DNA of 64,000 bases from Chenopodium formosanum (Eukaryota; Streptophyta; Magnoliopsida; Caryophyllales; Amaranthaceae): NCBI GenBank assembly GCA_024500155.1, contig CM044874.1, forward strand, positions 47,972,384 to 48,036,383. Reading direction: 5' to 3'. Each line of letters begins with the position of its first letter. Within the stretch, counting starts at the first letter, position 1. Made by a program: the position numbers and the translations under genes. The notes beneath the pieces were generated by a model. That model was given only the letters and a program-made list of their open reading frames with translations. It made no database searches and was not told the origin of the DNA. Positions 1-10,489 of this stretch are shown piece after piece.

Positions 1-346
1 GACATGTGAACAGGAACCAAAATAACTGATGCGAGGACTGAATTAACACGGAAGACTAAAAAAAAGCTGACTGGACTTATTTCCTAGGCACCGTGACACG
101 GCAAACTGTACCATGTCACGGTACAAGCTGCCGTGACGCGGTGATTATTTCCCTTTTTTTTACTTTTTTTTTGTTGGAAATCCACCGTGCCACGGTGGAA
201 ACTGCCGTGACACAGTGAACTTTCCCGTGGCATGGTGGATGCTGATGTGGCACGACATTTTTTTTTTGCGCTAATTACTAAGTGAATACGGTCCATTGAC
301 AATCGTTAGTCATAAAATAATCCACCATAAACAAAGAAAGATCGTT
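1..346 (-). repeat. Family B retrotransposon leader, distal part
   Basis: Noncoding part of a minus-strand Tat-type element. It aligns by position with the leader of family A at 43960-44283: a palindrome cluster, then a tract ending in a GGTTAGG-type motif. It resumes at 2650 after the LINE insertion. No credible reading frame is present; the 72-residue frame on the minus strand runs through the palindromes. Its own primer site lies at 3347-3364, so the body of the element extends leftward out of the window. Confidence 0.7.
88..252. repeat. Palindrome cluster, family B core
   Basis: At least six copies or half-copies of CACCGTGWCACGGTG variants, such as CACCGTGACACGG, CCATGTCACGG, CCGTGACGCGG and CCACCGTGCCACGGTGG. 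They are spaced 15-40 bases apart around a T-rich spacer. The arms contain CG and CHG methylation sites in otherwise AT-rich DNA. The same core recurs at 3035-3150, 4487-4572 and 62920-63400. Confidence 0.85.
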
Positions 347-360
347 AAGGTTAGGATCAA
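347..360. repeat. Target-site duplication of LINE, left
   Basis: The 14-bp sequence AAGGTTAGGATCAA is repeated exactly at 2636-2649, just after the poly(A) tail. This defines the LINE insertion. Confidence 0.9.
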
Positions 361-377
361 TATGTCCTACTATATAT

Positions 378-1625
378 TTGTTGTTTTCTAGAGCTGATAG
401 TGTTTTTGTGAAGCTTCTCTTCCAAGCCTTCTTGAAATTCTCGGGTGCTTCTAGGCTTTCTGCTAATCTTGATAAAAGTGAAGTCTATTTTGGAGGAGTT
501 TCTGTTGATGTTCAGACAGAGCTGAGAGAGCTTTTTGGTGTTTCTCAAGGTACTATTCCTTTTAGGTATCTTGGGGTTCCTCTCTCTTCCAAGAAGCTTA
601 CTATTGCTCAGTGTAGGCCTTTGGTGGAGAAGGTGACTGCTAGAATCCAAGGGTGGATGGCTAAACACTTGTCCTATGCTGGGAGGCTTCAGTTGGTGAA
701 GAGTGTGTTGTTTGGTATTCAGACATGTTGGGCTCAAATTTTTATCTAGCTAAAGAAAATTCTGAAAGATATCGAGGCTAGATTCAGGTGCTTTCTTTGG
801 ACTGGATCCTCTGCCCCTGCTAAGAAATCTTTGGTTGCTTAGAATTATGTCTGTCTTCCTAAAGTCTGTGGTGGCTGGAACTTGCTTTCTCTTCCTGAGT
901 GGAATAAAGCAGCTGTCACTAAGTTACTTTGGGATATTGCTCACAAGGCTGATAATCTTTGGGTTAAGTGGGTCCATATCTATTATTTCAAGCATAAAGA
1001 TTATTGGACCACTCCTACCCCTGCTAAATGCTCTTGGTTTTTGAAGAAGATTCTGAGTTGTAGGGATATTGTGAATGATCAAGGGGGATGGGATGGTTTT
1101 ATACAGCGCGATAAGATGAAAATCAAGAAGCTTTATGCTGCTATTAGGCCTCAAGTTCCTAAGGTTCCTTGGAAGAGGGTCATTTGTCATAACTTAGCAA
1201 CTCCTAAAAGTGTTTTTATCTTGTGGCTAGCTTTATGGGATAGGCTTGTCACTAAGGATAGGTTGCTTCAATGACACATCTCTTGTGATCCAAGGTGTTT
1301 CTTTTGCTTGAATATCAATGAAAGTGTTCAGCACTTATTCTTTGATTGTGAGTACTCTAGACAGGTTTGGAACAAGGTGTTAAGTGTCTTACATGTTTCC
1401 AAGCCTGTTCAGCAGTTTGGCGATGAGATTGAATGGTTGAAGAAAATCTGCAGAAGTTCTAGATTGAAAAACAAAGTGATCCAAGTTGCCTTCACTGAAA
1501 CAGTCTATGGTATTTGGATACAGAGGAATGCAGTTTTGTTTACTGGTTGTTGCAAGCCTGTTGATGTCCTAGTTAGGGACATTATCTTTCATTCAGCCTG
1601 TAGAATCCCAGCGGGAAGCAAATAA
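378..1625 (+). pseudogene. LINE reverse transcriptase C-terminus with zf-RVT domain, broken
   Basis: One frame runs from 378 to 1625 and is interrupted by three stops: TAG at 747, TAG near 840 and TGA at 1272. The last two sit where plant LINEs have tryptophan (TGG to TAG or TGA). The first third carries the plant LINE thumb signature (FRYLGVPLSSKKL, then GRLQLVKSVLFG). The rest is the zf-RVT region, with a CDPRCFFC...HLFFDC zinc-ligand pattern followed by YSRQVW. In an intact LINE this is the end of ORF2, which copies the element RNA at a nicked target. The upstream catalytic YADD box is outside the truncated copy, so no activity is possible. Confidence 0.88.
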
Positions 1626-1659
1626 TTGATTGCTTAGTTGGTTTATCAGGGAGCTGCTT

Positions 1660-2060
1660 CTATTGTTCTGTTTTACTGTTGCTGTTGCTGTTGCTGGTTC
1701 TATTGCTGATGTTGCTGAATTCTGCTACTGTTGCTGTCTTTTTTCTGTTGTTGTTGCTGAATTCTGCTGCTGTTGCTGGTTTCTGTTGCTGCTGCTGGCT
1801 TCTGCCACTGTTGCTGTGTCCTGTTGCTGCTGCTGTTCTCTATAGCAGCTTCTATTTTCTGTTGTTGTTGGTGATTTCAACTACTGTTGTTGGTTTTTGC
1901 TGCTGTTGCTAGTTTCTGTTGCTGTTGCTGATTTCTGTTCCTGCTGCTAATTTCTGTTGCTGCTGCTAATTTCTGTTGCTGCTGCTAATTTCTGTTGCTG
2001 CTGCTATTTCCTGTTGCTGCTGCTGATTTCTGCTGCTGCTGTTGGTTTCTGGTGATGTTG
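1660..2060 (+). repeat. CTG/TTG-rich minisatellite in LINE 3' UTR
   Basis: Degenerate (TGCTGT)n grades into about five near-identical 19-bp units, AATTTCTGTTGCTGCTGCT, around 1925-2030. Long Leu/Cys/Ala-rich frames here are by-products of the triplet repeat. Confidence 0.85.
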
Positions 2061-2649
2061 CTGACTTCTGATTTGTGATTTTGTTGCTGTTTTGTTATGT
2101 TTGATAGCTGTTCTGATTGCTACAGTTTGGCTCTGGGTGACAGCTGGTGCAATTGCTGTTCTGGCATTTTGTTTTCTACAACTGCTGGTTCAGGTGCTGA
2201 TGTTGTTGTTCTGTTGCTGTTGGTTTGCTGGTTCTATTCTAGTCAGCAAGCTTGACATCTGGTTGTTGCAACTTGTGTGCTGGTGTTGCCTTTTGTTTTG
2301 GCAGCTGGTTTCTTTGATGTTTTTTTTTAGCTGCTCTTGTTTCTTTGCTTGTTGATTTATGCTAGTTTTGGTGTTTTCAGCTGCTGTTTTTGCCCATTTT
2401 TTGTGCTGGGTTTGTCTTAGGTTCTCTTGTCTGGTCCTGGCTCTCAGAACCCTTCCTAGAAGGTGGGTGTGAGCTTGAGTCCAGTATGTGTCCTCGTTTC
2501 TCCCAAGCACCCTTCCTAGAAGGTGGTTTGGGTAGATTCTTGGACTGTTGGTGTTTGGTGTTGTTACAACTTAGCTTCTTGTAAATTGTAACTTTCTTAT
2601 TTTGGCAATAAAATTCTTATTTTCCAAAAAAAAAAAAGGTTAGGATCAA

Positions 2650-3346
2650 AACGACCAAACATAAAACACGTAGGCACAATGAAGCAAAGAATAATTTGCA
2701 ACCTAAGGCCAAGTTTAATGTTCGACTATGGTCAGGTTTATTTGGTGTCAATAGGGTACCATGGTTAAGAGTTTGGACGCGTTAGAAAGGCAGCCTCCCT
2801 TGAGGGTGTATGCCAACGGGCGGCTCCGCGAGTTCGTGATGAAATCGAACTCGACTCCATGGTTTGGGTGGATTTAAAAAAACTCGGATGAACCCTTATT
2901 GCCATGAGCGTTTTTGGGTTGATAGAGCTTAAACCCCCCGGGGCTAAGACGTATGTAGAACACACATGTTTTTTTAGAAAAATCGAAGGAAGCTGACTGT
3001 GAGAAGAGAAAATAAGCCACCGGATTGATTTAAGAACTGTCGTGACACGGTAGAGAGCACCGTGGCACGATGCTGCACACCGTCTAATGGTGTACTGCAC
3101 CATGACACAGCAGATTCTGCCGTGGCACGACAGTCTGAAAATCTGACTAGTGCCATGTTTTCCTTCCTACGCAATCAAGTTATTCAATTTTTCCTACGGG
3201 ATAGACCTAAATGCGACGTTAAAACGTCTATGCTTATGCAAAAATGCCAAACTAATCACAGGAATATTTTTCAAGAATCTTTTAAGTCTCATCCACTCAT
3301 CTTAATTAAATATCGATCACTCAAATTGATAAATAACCAAGAATCC
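2650..3346 (-). repeat. Family B leader, proximal part
   Basis: Continuation of 1-346 beyond the LINE. It is clearly related to 15602-16445 and 44254-45118 of family A: shared order of motifs including CCATGGTT, the CTCGACTCCATGGTTTGG stretch, and a GTAGAACACA motif before the palindromes. It is noncoding and separates the palindrome cluster from the primer-binding site. Confidence 0.75.
3035..3150. repeat. Palindrome cluster, family B core (leader)
   Basis: Contains GTCGTGACACGGTAG, CACCGTGGCACGATG, CACCGTCTAATGGTG, CACCATGACACAG and CCGTGGCACGACAG. Each is a variant of the CACCGTG-W-CACGGTG inverted repeat. The matching position in family A (44735-44835) carries the family A palindrome instead. 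Confidence 0.85.
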
Positions 3347-3364
3347 TCCCCAGTGGAGTCGCCA
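3347..3364 (-). promoter_or_regulatory. Primer-binding site of family B element
   Basis: On the minus strand this reads TGGCGACTCCACTGGGGA. It starts three bases inside the LTR end. Tat/Ogre elements are described as using tRNA-Arg; the match to a specific tRNA needs a tRNA set to confirm. It shows that the LTR at 3368 is a 5' LTR of a minus-strand element. Confidence 0.85.
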
Positions 3365-4416
3365 AATTGTAGGCGTCGCTCGAAGTGCGCCTACGTTAAA
3401 GCATGTTGTGAATATGCTTGGCACTCTTAGGAAGTAGGAATTGACATATACGATTAGGGACAACGATTAGGGACAAGGAAAGTAGGGAGCCGCTAACAAG
3501 TTTTTAAGGATCTTGTAAACCGTTCACGGATCAATTAAGGTAACCACGAATAAAGGGACAATGAAAGGCAACAACAATTGACCCGTGAAGGTTACACCCC
3601 ATTCATAATCCATGAGATTACTAACTCCATATGGTTCGGAACCACGAAAGGAGGATTGGGTATGATGGTACGAAGTGAGTCATGGAGTCACATTCGCCCG
3701 TATTGGCCTCTACTCGTTTCTTATAGTGAAAAGTGATTCCTGCGATCTCAAAGGCATGCAAACAAAATATTCAATTTGCTCCAAACTATTATTAAGCTAA
3801 ATTGGTTGAATATTAATGCAACATATAATTTTAAAATATTTATGATCACTTGATTAACAACAAGATTAAAAAGGAACCTAAGCCGGTTGTCCAAATTATC
3901 TTATTAGGCGTGATTTTCAATTACATATTCCCTTTAAACATGCAATATGGTGATCATAAAAAAAATAGAATAGACATTAATATTGGAAGCAATTTAACGA
4001 TAATTTTTTAGTCAAATCAAATATAAAATGACCTAATCATGACACTAGCAATATTAGAATAAAATAAGTAATTAAATTAATTAATTACTCATATTCCTCG
4101 CGTTCCTTTAAATTGCTACATCATGAATAAACTGTTAGTAACTTCAATAAAAATATAAAGCAAATGAAAATTAAATTAAATAAATGTAGATTTGATTTGG
4201 TCCAAACCCTCAGTCATTTGTACCTTTCACACCTTAGTTTAAGGACGGAACCTCGGGTGTCGTATAGACTCCTTGGAATGCTTAAGGGAAGAATGGTGTA
4301 ATTAGGAATATAGGTTTAAGGCTTAGAATATGAGAGAAAGAGAAGAGAATAATTTTTGGTGTAAAAGAGAGGAAGAGAGAATGATTTGATGCCCCGAACT
4401 ACAGAAAGGAGAGGGG

Positions 4417-4425
4417 TATTTATAG
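4417..4425 (-). promoter_or_regulatory. TATA box of family B LTR promoter
   Basis: CTATAAATA on the minus strand. The palindrome cluster at 4487-4572 is about 65 bp upstream. The equivalent LTR at 60480-61825 has lost this segment. Confidence 0.7.
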
Positions 4426-4486
4426 GGAAAATGTGTAATGGGAACACACGGAACCCTAAAAAGATAAAAACCTTAAAAAATAACAC

Positions 4487-4572
4487 TGCGACACGGTGGA
4501 GAACACCGTGACACGGTGCCAGGCATCGTCAGAAGGGGCACACTCCTGTGACACGGTGGAAAATAGTGCGAC
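4487..4572. repeat. Palindrome cluster upstream of LTR TATA, family B
   Basis: CTGCGACACGGTGG, ACACCGTGACACGGTG, a diverged copy, CTGTGACACGGTGG and AGTGCGACGCG lie within 90 bp. The second is a nearly perfect CACCGTGACACGGTG. Confidence 0.85.
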
Positions 4573-4675
4573 GCGAGAAATATTTGACCTACGGGAGGTG
4601 AAAATGCATGAAGGGTTTACGCGGAAAAGACACGAGAAAATTCCGTGACAAAGCACATGTAACGTGTGTAATTTC

Positions 4676-5208
4676 TGAGGGTTTGGCCCCAAATCTCTCT
4701 TTCAATTATTTAATTTAATTGTTTGTTTTATTAATTTCCTTGAAGTTACTAACGTGTGTATTTTGTTATTAGAAAGAGGTACGAGACATCCTAGTAAGTG
4801 ATTTAATTGTTTTTATTGATATTATGATATAGAAATCATGTCTAAGTTGTTATTTTGATTCCTAGTACCATGTTTAGGGTAAAGGTTATAATATCAAATA
4901 TGCTTATTGTGATTTCTATTATGCCTTTTATTGTCTTTCCTAATATTCATGTTAGTATCATGTTAGGGCTAAAGCTTTGATTTTTTTATATGTTTAGTGA
5001 CATGCTAGGGTTTGTTATTAATCTTTTTAGTATCATGCCTAGGGTCTTGCTATTATTATGCTTTAACATGATTATTATGATTATTATCATTATAATTATG
5101 ATTGTTATGATGGTTATTATTATGTTGCTTGATGCTTATTATTGTTATTGCTTGATCACGCCTTTTATACATGTTTAAAGGGAATTGGTACTTGTAATCA
5201 CGTTTAAC
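4676..5208 (+). mobile_element. LTR fragment (R/U5-like), plus orientation
   Basis: Near-identical to 9540-10050 in the A LTR: the AAATCTCTCTTTCAATT motif, the AACGTGTGTATTTTGTTATTAG motif region, then an ATT/ATG-rich microsatellite-like tract (5060-5150). It ends abruptly near 5208, where A-element internal sequence begins. It is probably the remnant of the 5' LTR of the plus-strand A element that ends at 10489. It forms an inverted pair with the B LTR to its left. Confidence 0.7.
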
Positions 5209-6945
5209 AAAATAAGGCAAACGACACAAGACAAGAGGCGAGCTTCAACGATAAGATTTCATGACCTCTTTTTCTATTTCTTTTTAATTTTTTCTTTCCC
5301 CAATAAGTCAAGCATAGGCCCCTTTCTTTTCCCTTAGATTAATTTTGTAGGTTTTTTCTTTTTCCCTTTTAATAAAAATGCACATTTATTTCCTTGCATA
5401 TGATCATTGCATTGCCAAAAAAAAAAAGTTCCATGTCGAATTAAGCACAAGGTATACCAATGATTTGAGGCACCCCTTGTAGCCACATCATATCACCTTT
5501 CACCCTTCAAATATGCAATCCTTTCTTGATGAACCACTTTGAGACTCGTCTAACGATAGACTTTTCTTTCTTCAACCCACAACTACCTAACCTTGGGATG
5601 GGATGGTGTGTAACTTATGCAATTTTAAAAGCTTGAGTGATTTCAAAAAATTAAAATAGCCAAAAAATAATAATAATAAAAGTTTACAAAAGGGTAAGTG
5701 TTCCAATGTCTTTGATATGAAAATATCTTTGATAAGAACACGTCTCAGGTTGCATTTCTTATCGAGTGCTCGGTACCGTGCTTGAGAAACATGAATGCCA
5801 AGTGAGTGATAGACCGCATAATCGAGATTGACCACACTTATAAAAAAAAAAATGCAAAAGCAAAAAAAAAAAAAAAAAAAAAGGGAGAGCAAAAATAAAA
5901 AGAAAGAGCTCAAAAGTAAGAAAACTCATGAATACAAATATTCAAAAGCAACATTTCACACCTTGGGGGCTTATCCAGGGTCTTGAGCTTTTAACCCTTT
6001 CTTCTTCAACCTTTATCCTAACCACGTTACAACCCTTAAAAGACCTCTTTGAGGTATACACACACTTGTGCAAGGTTCGGATAGAGCTACGTTTGGCCTG
6101 ATTCCTAACGGATACGTAGGCAACCCTACAAAGGGGTGCGACCGTAATAAAAATGCATTCATATTCACATTCACACACTCACACAATGATCATATCAAGG
6201 GATCCCCTATGCTCATCCTTATCCATTTAGAGCTAGACTTGGGGGCTTGATCCCTACATTATTAGCTTACCTAGCCTAAAGAGTCACCACCATTTGACTC
6301 TTTTCAATATATTTTTCAACACACTTAGCCCTTGCGGCCTCACTTTAGTGTCACTTTCACACGCATCACATATACATGACCAAATAGTCCTTCCCTTGGA
6401 ACCCTTTGTCATTAAATCTTAACACAACGTTGAAGCATACTTTGTCATAACAAAATCACTCATCACTCATCAATGCATCACAAAGTACAATGTGCTTAGC
6501 CTCCATGCCTAAGTTACCCAAATACTTTCATCATCGAGTCAACAATCGAGATAGCCTAGGATGAATTAATCCTTGCACCTTGAGAAATAGTATCAAACAA
6601 CATTTGACTACGCTCATTCAACATGTACCATAAAAAACTTTGCTTCTTTCTTTTTTCGTGTCTTTCTTTTTTCGGGAGAAAGTCAGTACCCTCCACAAAA
6701 ATGACGGAAATTTTTTGAATTTTTGCCTTTTGCATTTTGAGTCAAGCACATCACAATACAATGCACAACACGAGTCATGTACACATTGAGCCATGTTGTG
6801 TTATCACATTGAGTCAGCACAATGCATTCACGAGTCATGAGTCACACGTGTTAACTTACCTTGAGTCATGTCAAGCCAATGAGTCAAGAAACACTAAGTC
6901 TTAGGTCAACCATAAAGAAAGATAAGCAAAGTCATATAGTCAAAA
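5209..6945 (+). repeat. A-element internal conserved noncoding region
   Basis: Reverse complement of 13373-14537 and 41430-42850: markers include the AGCCTCCATGCCTAAG tract, the CAGGC/CGGATACGTAGGCAACC box (6080-6150) and poly(A) near 5861. It lies between the lost gag-pol and the lost antisense PMD gene of a plus-strand element. At about 6945 it joins the PMD promoter region directly, so the whole roughly 2.4-kb PMD gene has been deleted in this copy. A frame of 78 residues on minus (5942-6178) matches small frames at 13865 and 41934; coding status is unproven. Confidence 0.75.
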
Positions 6946-7300
6946 TATAAATGCAGGTGCATCCCAGCAAGCAAGAGCATTCCCGAATTTTTTCGAAAAA
7001 CCGCGAATATGACACATGAGGTTCTTCCAAGATAAGAAGAGTTTGAGCAAAATTACAAGGATCAATAAATTAGAGATGAAGAGCTTTAATTTACAAAATA
7101 TTTTAGCGGATTTGGAAACGACCAAGTTCAAAGTTCGGAGCGAAACCGAGCAGTAGCAGCAGCAAGGGCAAAATAGAGAAGACTCGACTCCAGTGCCAGA
7201 TGACAAGGCTGTTGCCTGGCGACAACTTCTGTCGCCAGGCGATAGAAGCAAAGTGCGGCGCTAGAGTGTTCTAGCATGCGCCAGTGCGGCGATGAGATAC
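6946..7300 (-). promoter_or_regulatory. Orphan antisense-gene promoter of A element
   Basis: On minus this matches the leader and promoter region upstream of PMD copies 2 and 3 (38470-38800, 46985-47250). It includes a palindrome cluster at 7192-7292 with CTGTCGCCAGGCGATAG and GTTGCCTGGCGACAAC, and a GCTCGTGTG/CTCGAAACTT-like leader. The gene it would drive is gone. Confidence 0.65.
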
Positions 7301-7474
7301 ATGGCCCCATATTAGATTATGCAGACCTCATACAATAATTTTGGGTTTCTTGGTACGCTAGTTAGCCCCGCTAAGCAATTTGACATGATTTAGTAATCGG
7401 TTCGATTACAATCGCACTAAGTGATTGACCTGACGACGATCGTCTCACTTAGCTTAAGCGCCTAAGCATTGACT

Positions 7475-8200
7475 TATTACAAGCACCAACGCATTGGTTC
7501 AAAAGCAAGCACTTATACGACAATTTTTCCAAGATTGGATTGTCATCCCCAATTCACAATATTTCCAAATATGGATTGTCGCGCATTCTTCCTAAACGAC
7601 AATTTTTCCAAGATTGGATTGTCATCTCTAGCAAAGTTTCCAAGCGTGGATTGTCGTGCTCCTTCTCTGTTTGGCAATTTTTTCCAAATTTGGATTGTCA
7701 TCTCAGGCAAGTTTTCCGAGATTGGATTGTCATACACAGTTCCCTATGGAAAAATTTCCCAAAGGATTGTCGTAAGTCTCTACTCATCATAAATTTCGGC
7801 AAAGGTTCCTCAAGGTGGATTGTCATTCATTTCAGTAAGTGGAAAACTTTCCCGAAGTGGATTGTCGGTCGACTCTTTTTTTGCAAATGTTCCATGACGC
7901 GGATTGTCAATTGTGGTAATAGTTTCCTAAAAGGTTTGTCGCATAGAATTGGAAAATTTCCAAGGTGAATTGCTTTCAAGAGTTATATTGCAAGATGTGG
8001 ATTGTCGATCGTAGCAAAGCTCTTATGACAGATTGTACAAAGCATTGACAATTTTTCCCAAAATTGGATTTTGGCAAATTTTCCGAGATACGGATTGTCG
8101 CTTCATCGAAGCAACATTTCCAAGGATGGATTGGTACATGGCATTGAAAACTTTCCCTAAATCGGATTGTCATACATCATACAAGACTTAAGTTGGCAAC
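7475..8200 (+). repeat. Tandem repeat zone with small hairpins (3' region of A element)
   Basis: About 13-14 degenerate units of roughly 45-60 bp, each built around TTTCCAAGATTGGATTGTC or a variant. Almost every unit has an inverted repeat TCCA-N3/4-TGGA, for example TCCAAGATTGGA, TCCAAATATGGA and TCCAAGCGTGGA. The zone lies between the antisense-gene promoter and the polypurine tract. Tat-lineage elements are known for hypervariable tandem subrepeats in this place. Open frames of 107 and 142 residues here are products of the repeat. Confidence 0.85.
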
Positions 8201-8640
8201 CATTCCCAAATAAAAGAGGATTGTCATCACCGCAAAGGCACCGACATACTGGTTCACAAGAAGCAAAAGCGCCGACGCACTGGCATAACAACATTAAGGA
8301 TCAACAAGCAGTGGTCTTTCGAAGACTATCACGGCGGAATTGGAGACAGTTACAGGCGTAGCAGTCTTCAGGCAGTATTCTCTAGCTTGCGAAAGATCGT
8401 CAAAACAGCAGCAGGATGGCGTTCCCTAGCTTGTGAAAGCAATGCAACACAAATTGGTTACCTTCAGAGACGTGTGCTCAATGGTGCAAGATACACGTTT
8501 CTTAACTCTTTTATCTGTTTTAACTAATGCTAGTTTGCAGGTGTCGGCATTACAAGGATGATGTAGGATTGCAGAACGTTCTGAATCATTCTCCGTCCCT
8601 ATCGCTACTTTGACTTTTATTTTTGAAAGTTGCTTTCTCC
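8201..8640 (+). repeat. A-element 3' untranslated sequence
   Basis: Noncoding. It is related to the reverse complement of 37700-37900 (shared motifs around GATACACGTTTCTTAAC and GATTGCAGAACGTT). It ends in the polypurine tract. Confidence 0.6.
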
Positions 8641-8645
8641 AAACT

Positions 8646-8664
8646 TAGTCAAAGTGTGGGCTTT
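8646..8664 (+). promoter_or_regulatory. Polypurine tract of plus-strand A element
   Basis: GTCAAAGTGTGGGCTTT directly before the LTR start. The matching minus-strand tracts at 37683-37700 and 61826-61843 read AGTCAAAGTGGGGGCTTC. It identifies the following LTR as a 3' LTR. Confidence 0.75.
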
Positions 8665-9188
8665 TGCAGTCACCCATTTGTGTCTCTCCAAAACCAAACC
8701 CAGTGATGAGTACCTTTCACGTCGAATCATAATCGAATGAAGTGAAAGTGGGGAAAGTCTAGTGTTGCGGTTAGTTTTTAATTCTTTTCTTTCTCTCTGA
8801 TTTTAAAAACCTATTTTATAAAAACAGCCAATTCAGTTTAGTTTGGTCCATGGCAAGGGTCCAATAATAGTGTAGTTGGGTCGGTTAACATTTCCAAGGA
8901 AGTTATGGCCAAATTACTAAGCTGGGCTCGGTTTGATTCTTATATGCGGCCTAATGATCAAGAGGAGGGCCTATTATGGTTTATCATTCCTGATGCGTTT
9001 AAGATTGATTATAGTCTTGTAGAATCTTCTCAAAGGTTCTTTTGAATCCTAATTTAATTAGCATTGGTAAATTGACTTTTAAGAGTTTTATTTGGAATAA
9101 AAGAAGTATTTTTAAGGAAATTACAGTTTTTTACTCTGGTACGCTTAAATTTTATCAAAATATGAAAATGCGTAGAAAATTGATTGAA

Positions 9189-9265
9189 GCGCCGTACGAC
9201 ACGTCTGTCGCCTAGAGACATGTCTGGAGTCTGGCGACAGCCGTGTGTTTGGCGACAGTGTCGTG
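9189..9265. repeat. Palindrome cluster upstream of LTR TATA, family A
   Basis: Contains TGTCGCCTAGAGACA, GTCTGGCGACAG and GTTTGGCGACAG, variants of TGTCGCCWGGCGACA. It ends about 58 bp before the TATA box at 9323. Confidence 0.8.
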
Positions 9266-9322
9266 TTTTATTCTTTTCGAAACTCTGATTCGTTTTTTTT
9301 ATCATATCCGGCAGATTTTCTC

Positions 9323-9328
9323 TATAAG
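9323..9328 (+). promoter_or_regulatory. TATA box of family A LTR
   Basis: CTATAAGTAG, preceded by the palindrome cluster and followed by a leader with CT-rich tracts. It is placed as expected for a plant LTR promoter. Confidence 0.7.
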
Positions 9329-10489
9329 TAGCGTCCTAAAAACCTCTGTTTTGAATCACGAATTCTGAACAATTATTCTCACCAATTATCACCAACTCTC
9401 ATCAAGAAATTCTTGATTACTCTCTCTCTCACTTTTTAAACTAGCTTTTCTCATACAAAATTCCGCATTCACAAGATCTAGACACACCTAGCCAAATTCG
9501 AAGTTGTCTTTACCTAGACGTGAAAGGTTTATTTTTTGAGGGTTTTGTCCCAAATCTCTCTTTCAATTATTTAATTTAATTGTTTGTTTTATTAATTTCC
9601 TTGAAGTTACTAACGTGTGTATTTTGTTATTAGAAAGAGGTACAAGGCATCCAAGTAAGTGCTTTAATTGTTTTATTGATATTATGATATAGAAATCATG
9701 TCTAAGTTGTTATTTTGATTCCTAGTATCATGTTTAGGGTAAAGGTTATAATATCAAATATGCTTATTATGATTTCTATGATGCCATTTATTGTATTTCC
9801 TAATATTCATGTTAGTATCATGTTAGGGCTAAAGCTTTGATTTTTTTATATGTTTATTGACATGCTATGGTTTGTTATTAATCTTGTTAGTATCATGCCT
9901 AGGGTCTTGCTATTATTACGCTTTAACATGATTATTATGATTGTTATGATGGTTATTATTATGTTGCTTGATGCTTATTATTGTTATTGCTTGATCACGC
10001 CTTTTGTGCATGTTTAAAGGGAATTGGTACTTGTAATCACGCTTAATAAGATAATTAATAATCTTGTTTAGAGTTAATTTTTTTATAATTCAAGTGATCG
10101 CCAATAATAGTTTTGTTTGTGCATTAATATTCAACCAACATAGATTAAACAGGTTTAGGGTAAATCTATTGTTTGCATGTTAGTTAGAAAGCGCACATGA
10201 ATACGAGAAGAATAAAGTAGAGGCCTATTATTAGGGCAGGTTCAATCTCTTTTAGTTTGGATTTGTACCTTCATCCCCTAACCTCCAGTTTTGGTTCCAA
10301 ACCTATTGGAGTTAACGATCTCCTGGATCGTTAAGGGGTGTAACCTTCACCCTGTGAACAGTTTACAAGTTCCTAAAACTTGTTGGCGACTCTTTTGCTC
10401 TAGCTTCTTTCCCTTTGGACGCCACCATGCTTTAGTGTATGATCATAGTGGGGTTCAAGTTTGGGGTAATGCTTGAAATATTCCCTATA

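Larger units (their letters stand above)
361..2635 (+). mobile_element. 5'-truncated plant LINE (L1-type non-LTR retrotransposon)
   Basis: A 2.27-kb insertion flanked by an exact 14-bp target-site duplication. It ends in AATAAA (2607-2612) and a 12-base A tract. Only the C-terminal end of the reverse transcriptase ORF and the 3' UTR are present; the endonuclease, the catalytic reverse-transcriptase core and ORF1 are missing. That is the usual result of incomplete target-primed reverse transcription. It landed in the leader of a family B LTR element, so it is younger than that element. The 3' UTR (1626-2600) is unusually rich in CTG/TTG triplets. Confidence 0.93.
3368..4675 (-). mobile_element. 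Family B 5' LTR, truncated
   Basis: Begins TGTAGGCGTCG (the LTR end read on plus) and follows the complete B LTR at 60480-61825 closely. It contains a TATA box on minus (CTATAAATA, 4417-4425) and a palindrome cluster upstream of it. The outer end, expected to reach TGTAGACACC, is missing. At about 4676 the sequence switches to an LTR fragment in the opposite orientation. No gene lies here. Confidence 0.8.
8665..10489 (+). mobile_element. Family A 3' LTR (about 1.8 kb)
   Basis: Starts TGCAGTCACCC (consensus TGTAGACACCC) and ends GAAATATTCCCTATA (consensus ...CCCTACA). It contains U3, a palindrome cluster (9189-9265), TATAAG at 9323-9328, a CT-rich leader and an ATT/ATG-rich R/U5 region. Around 10085-10105 it carries the uninterrupted sequence AAGTGATCGCC, the empty-site counterpart of the CACTA insertion in the LTR at 18349-37682. 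It abuts a truncated PMD promoter at 10490. Confidence 0.85.

Noticed and set aside
1630..2355. Leu/Cys/Ala-rich frames in two registers
   Set aside because: Both are produced by CTG/TTG triplet repeats in the LINE 3' UTR.
5587..5913. Phe/Leu-rich minus frame of 108 residues with an apparent signal peptide
   Set aside because: The hydrophobic start is a poly(A)/poly(T) tract; the region is conserved as noncoding DNA in other copies.
7475..8200. CRISPR-like spaced repeats
   Set aside because: Repeats are degenerate with uneven spacing, in a plant retrotransposon 3' region, with no cas genes.
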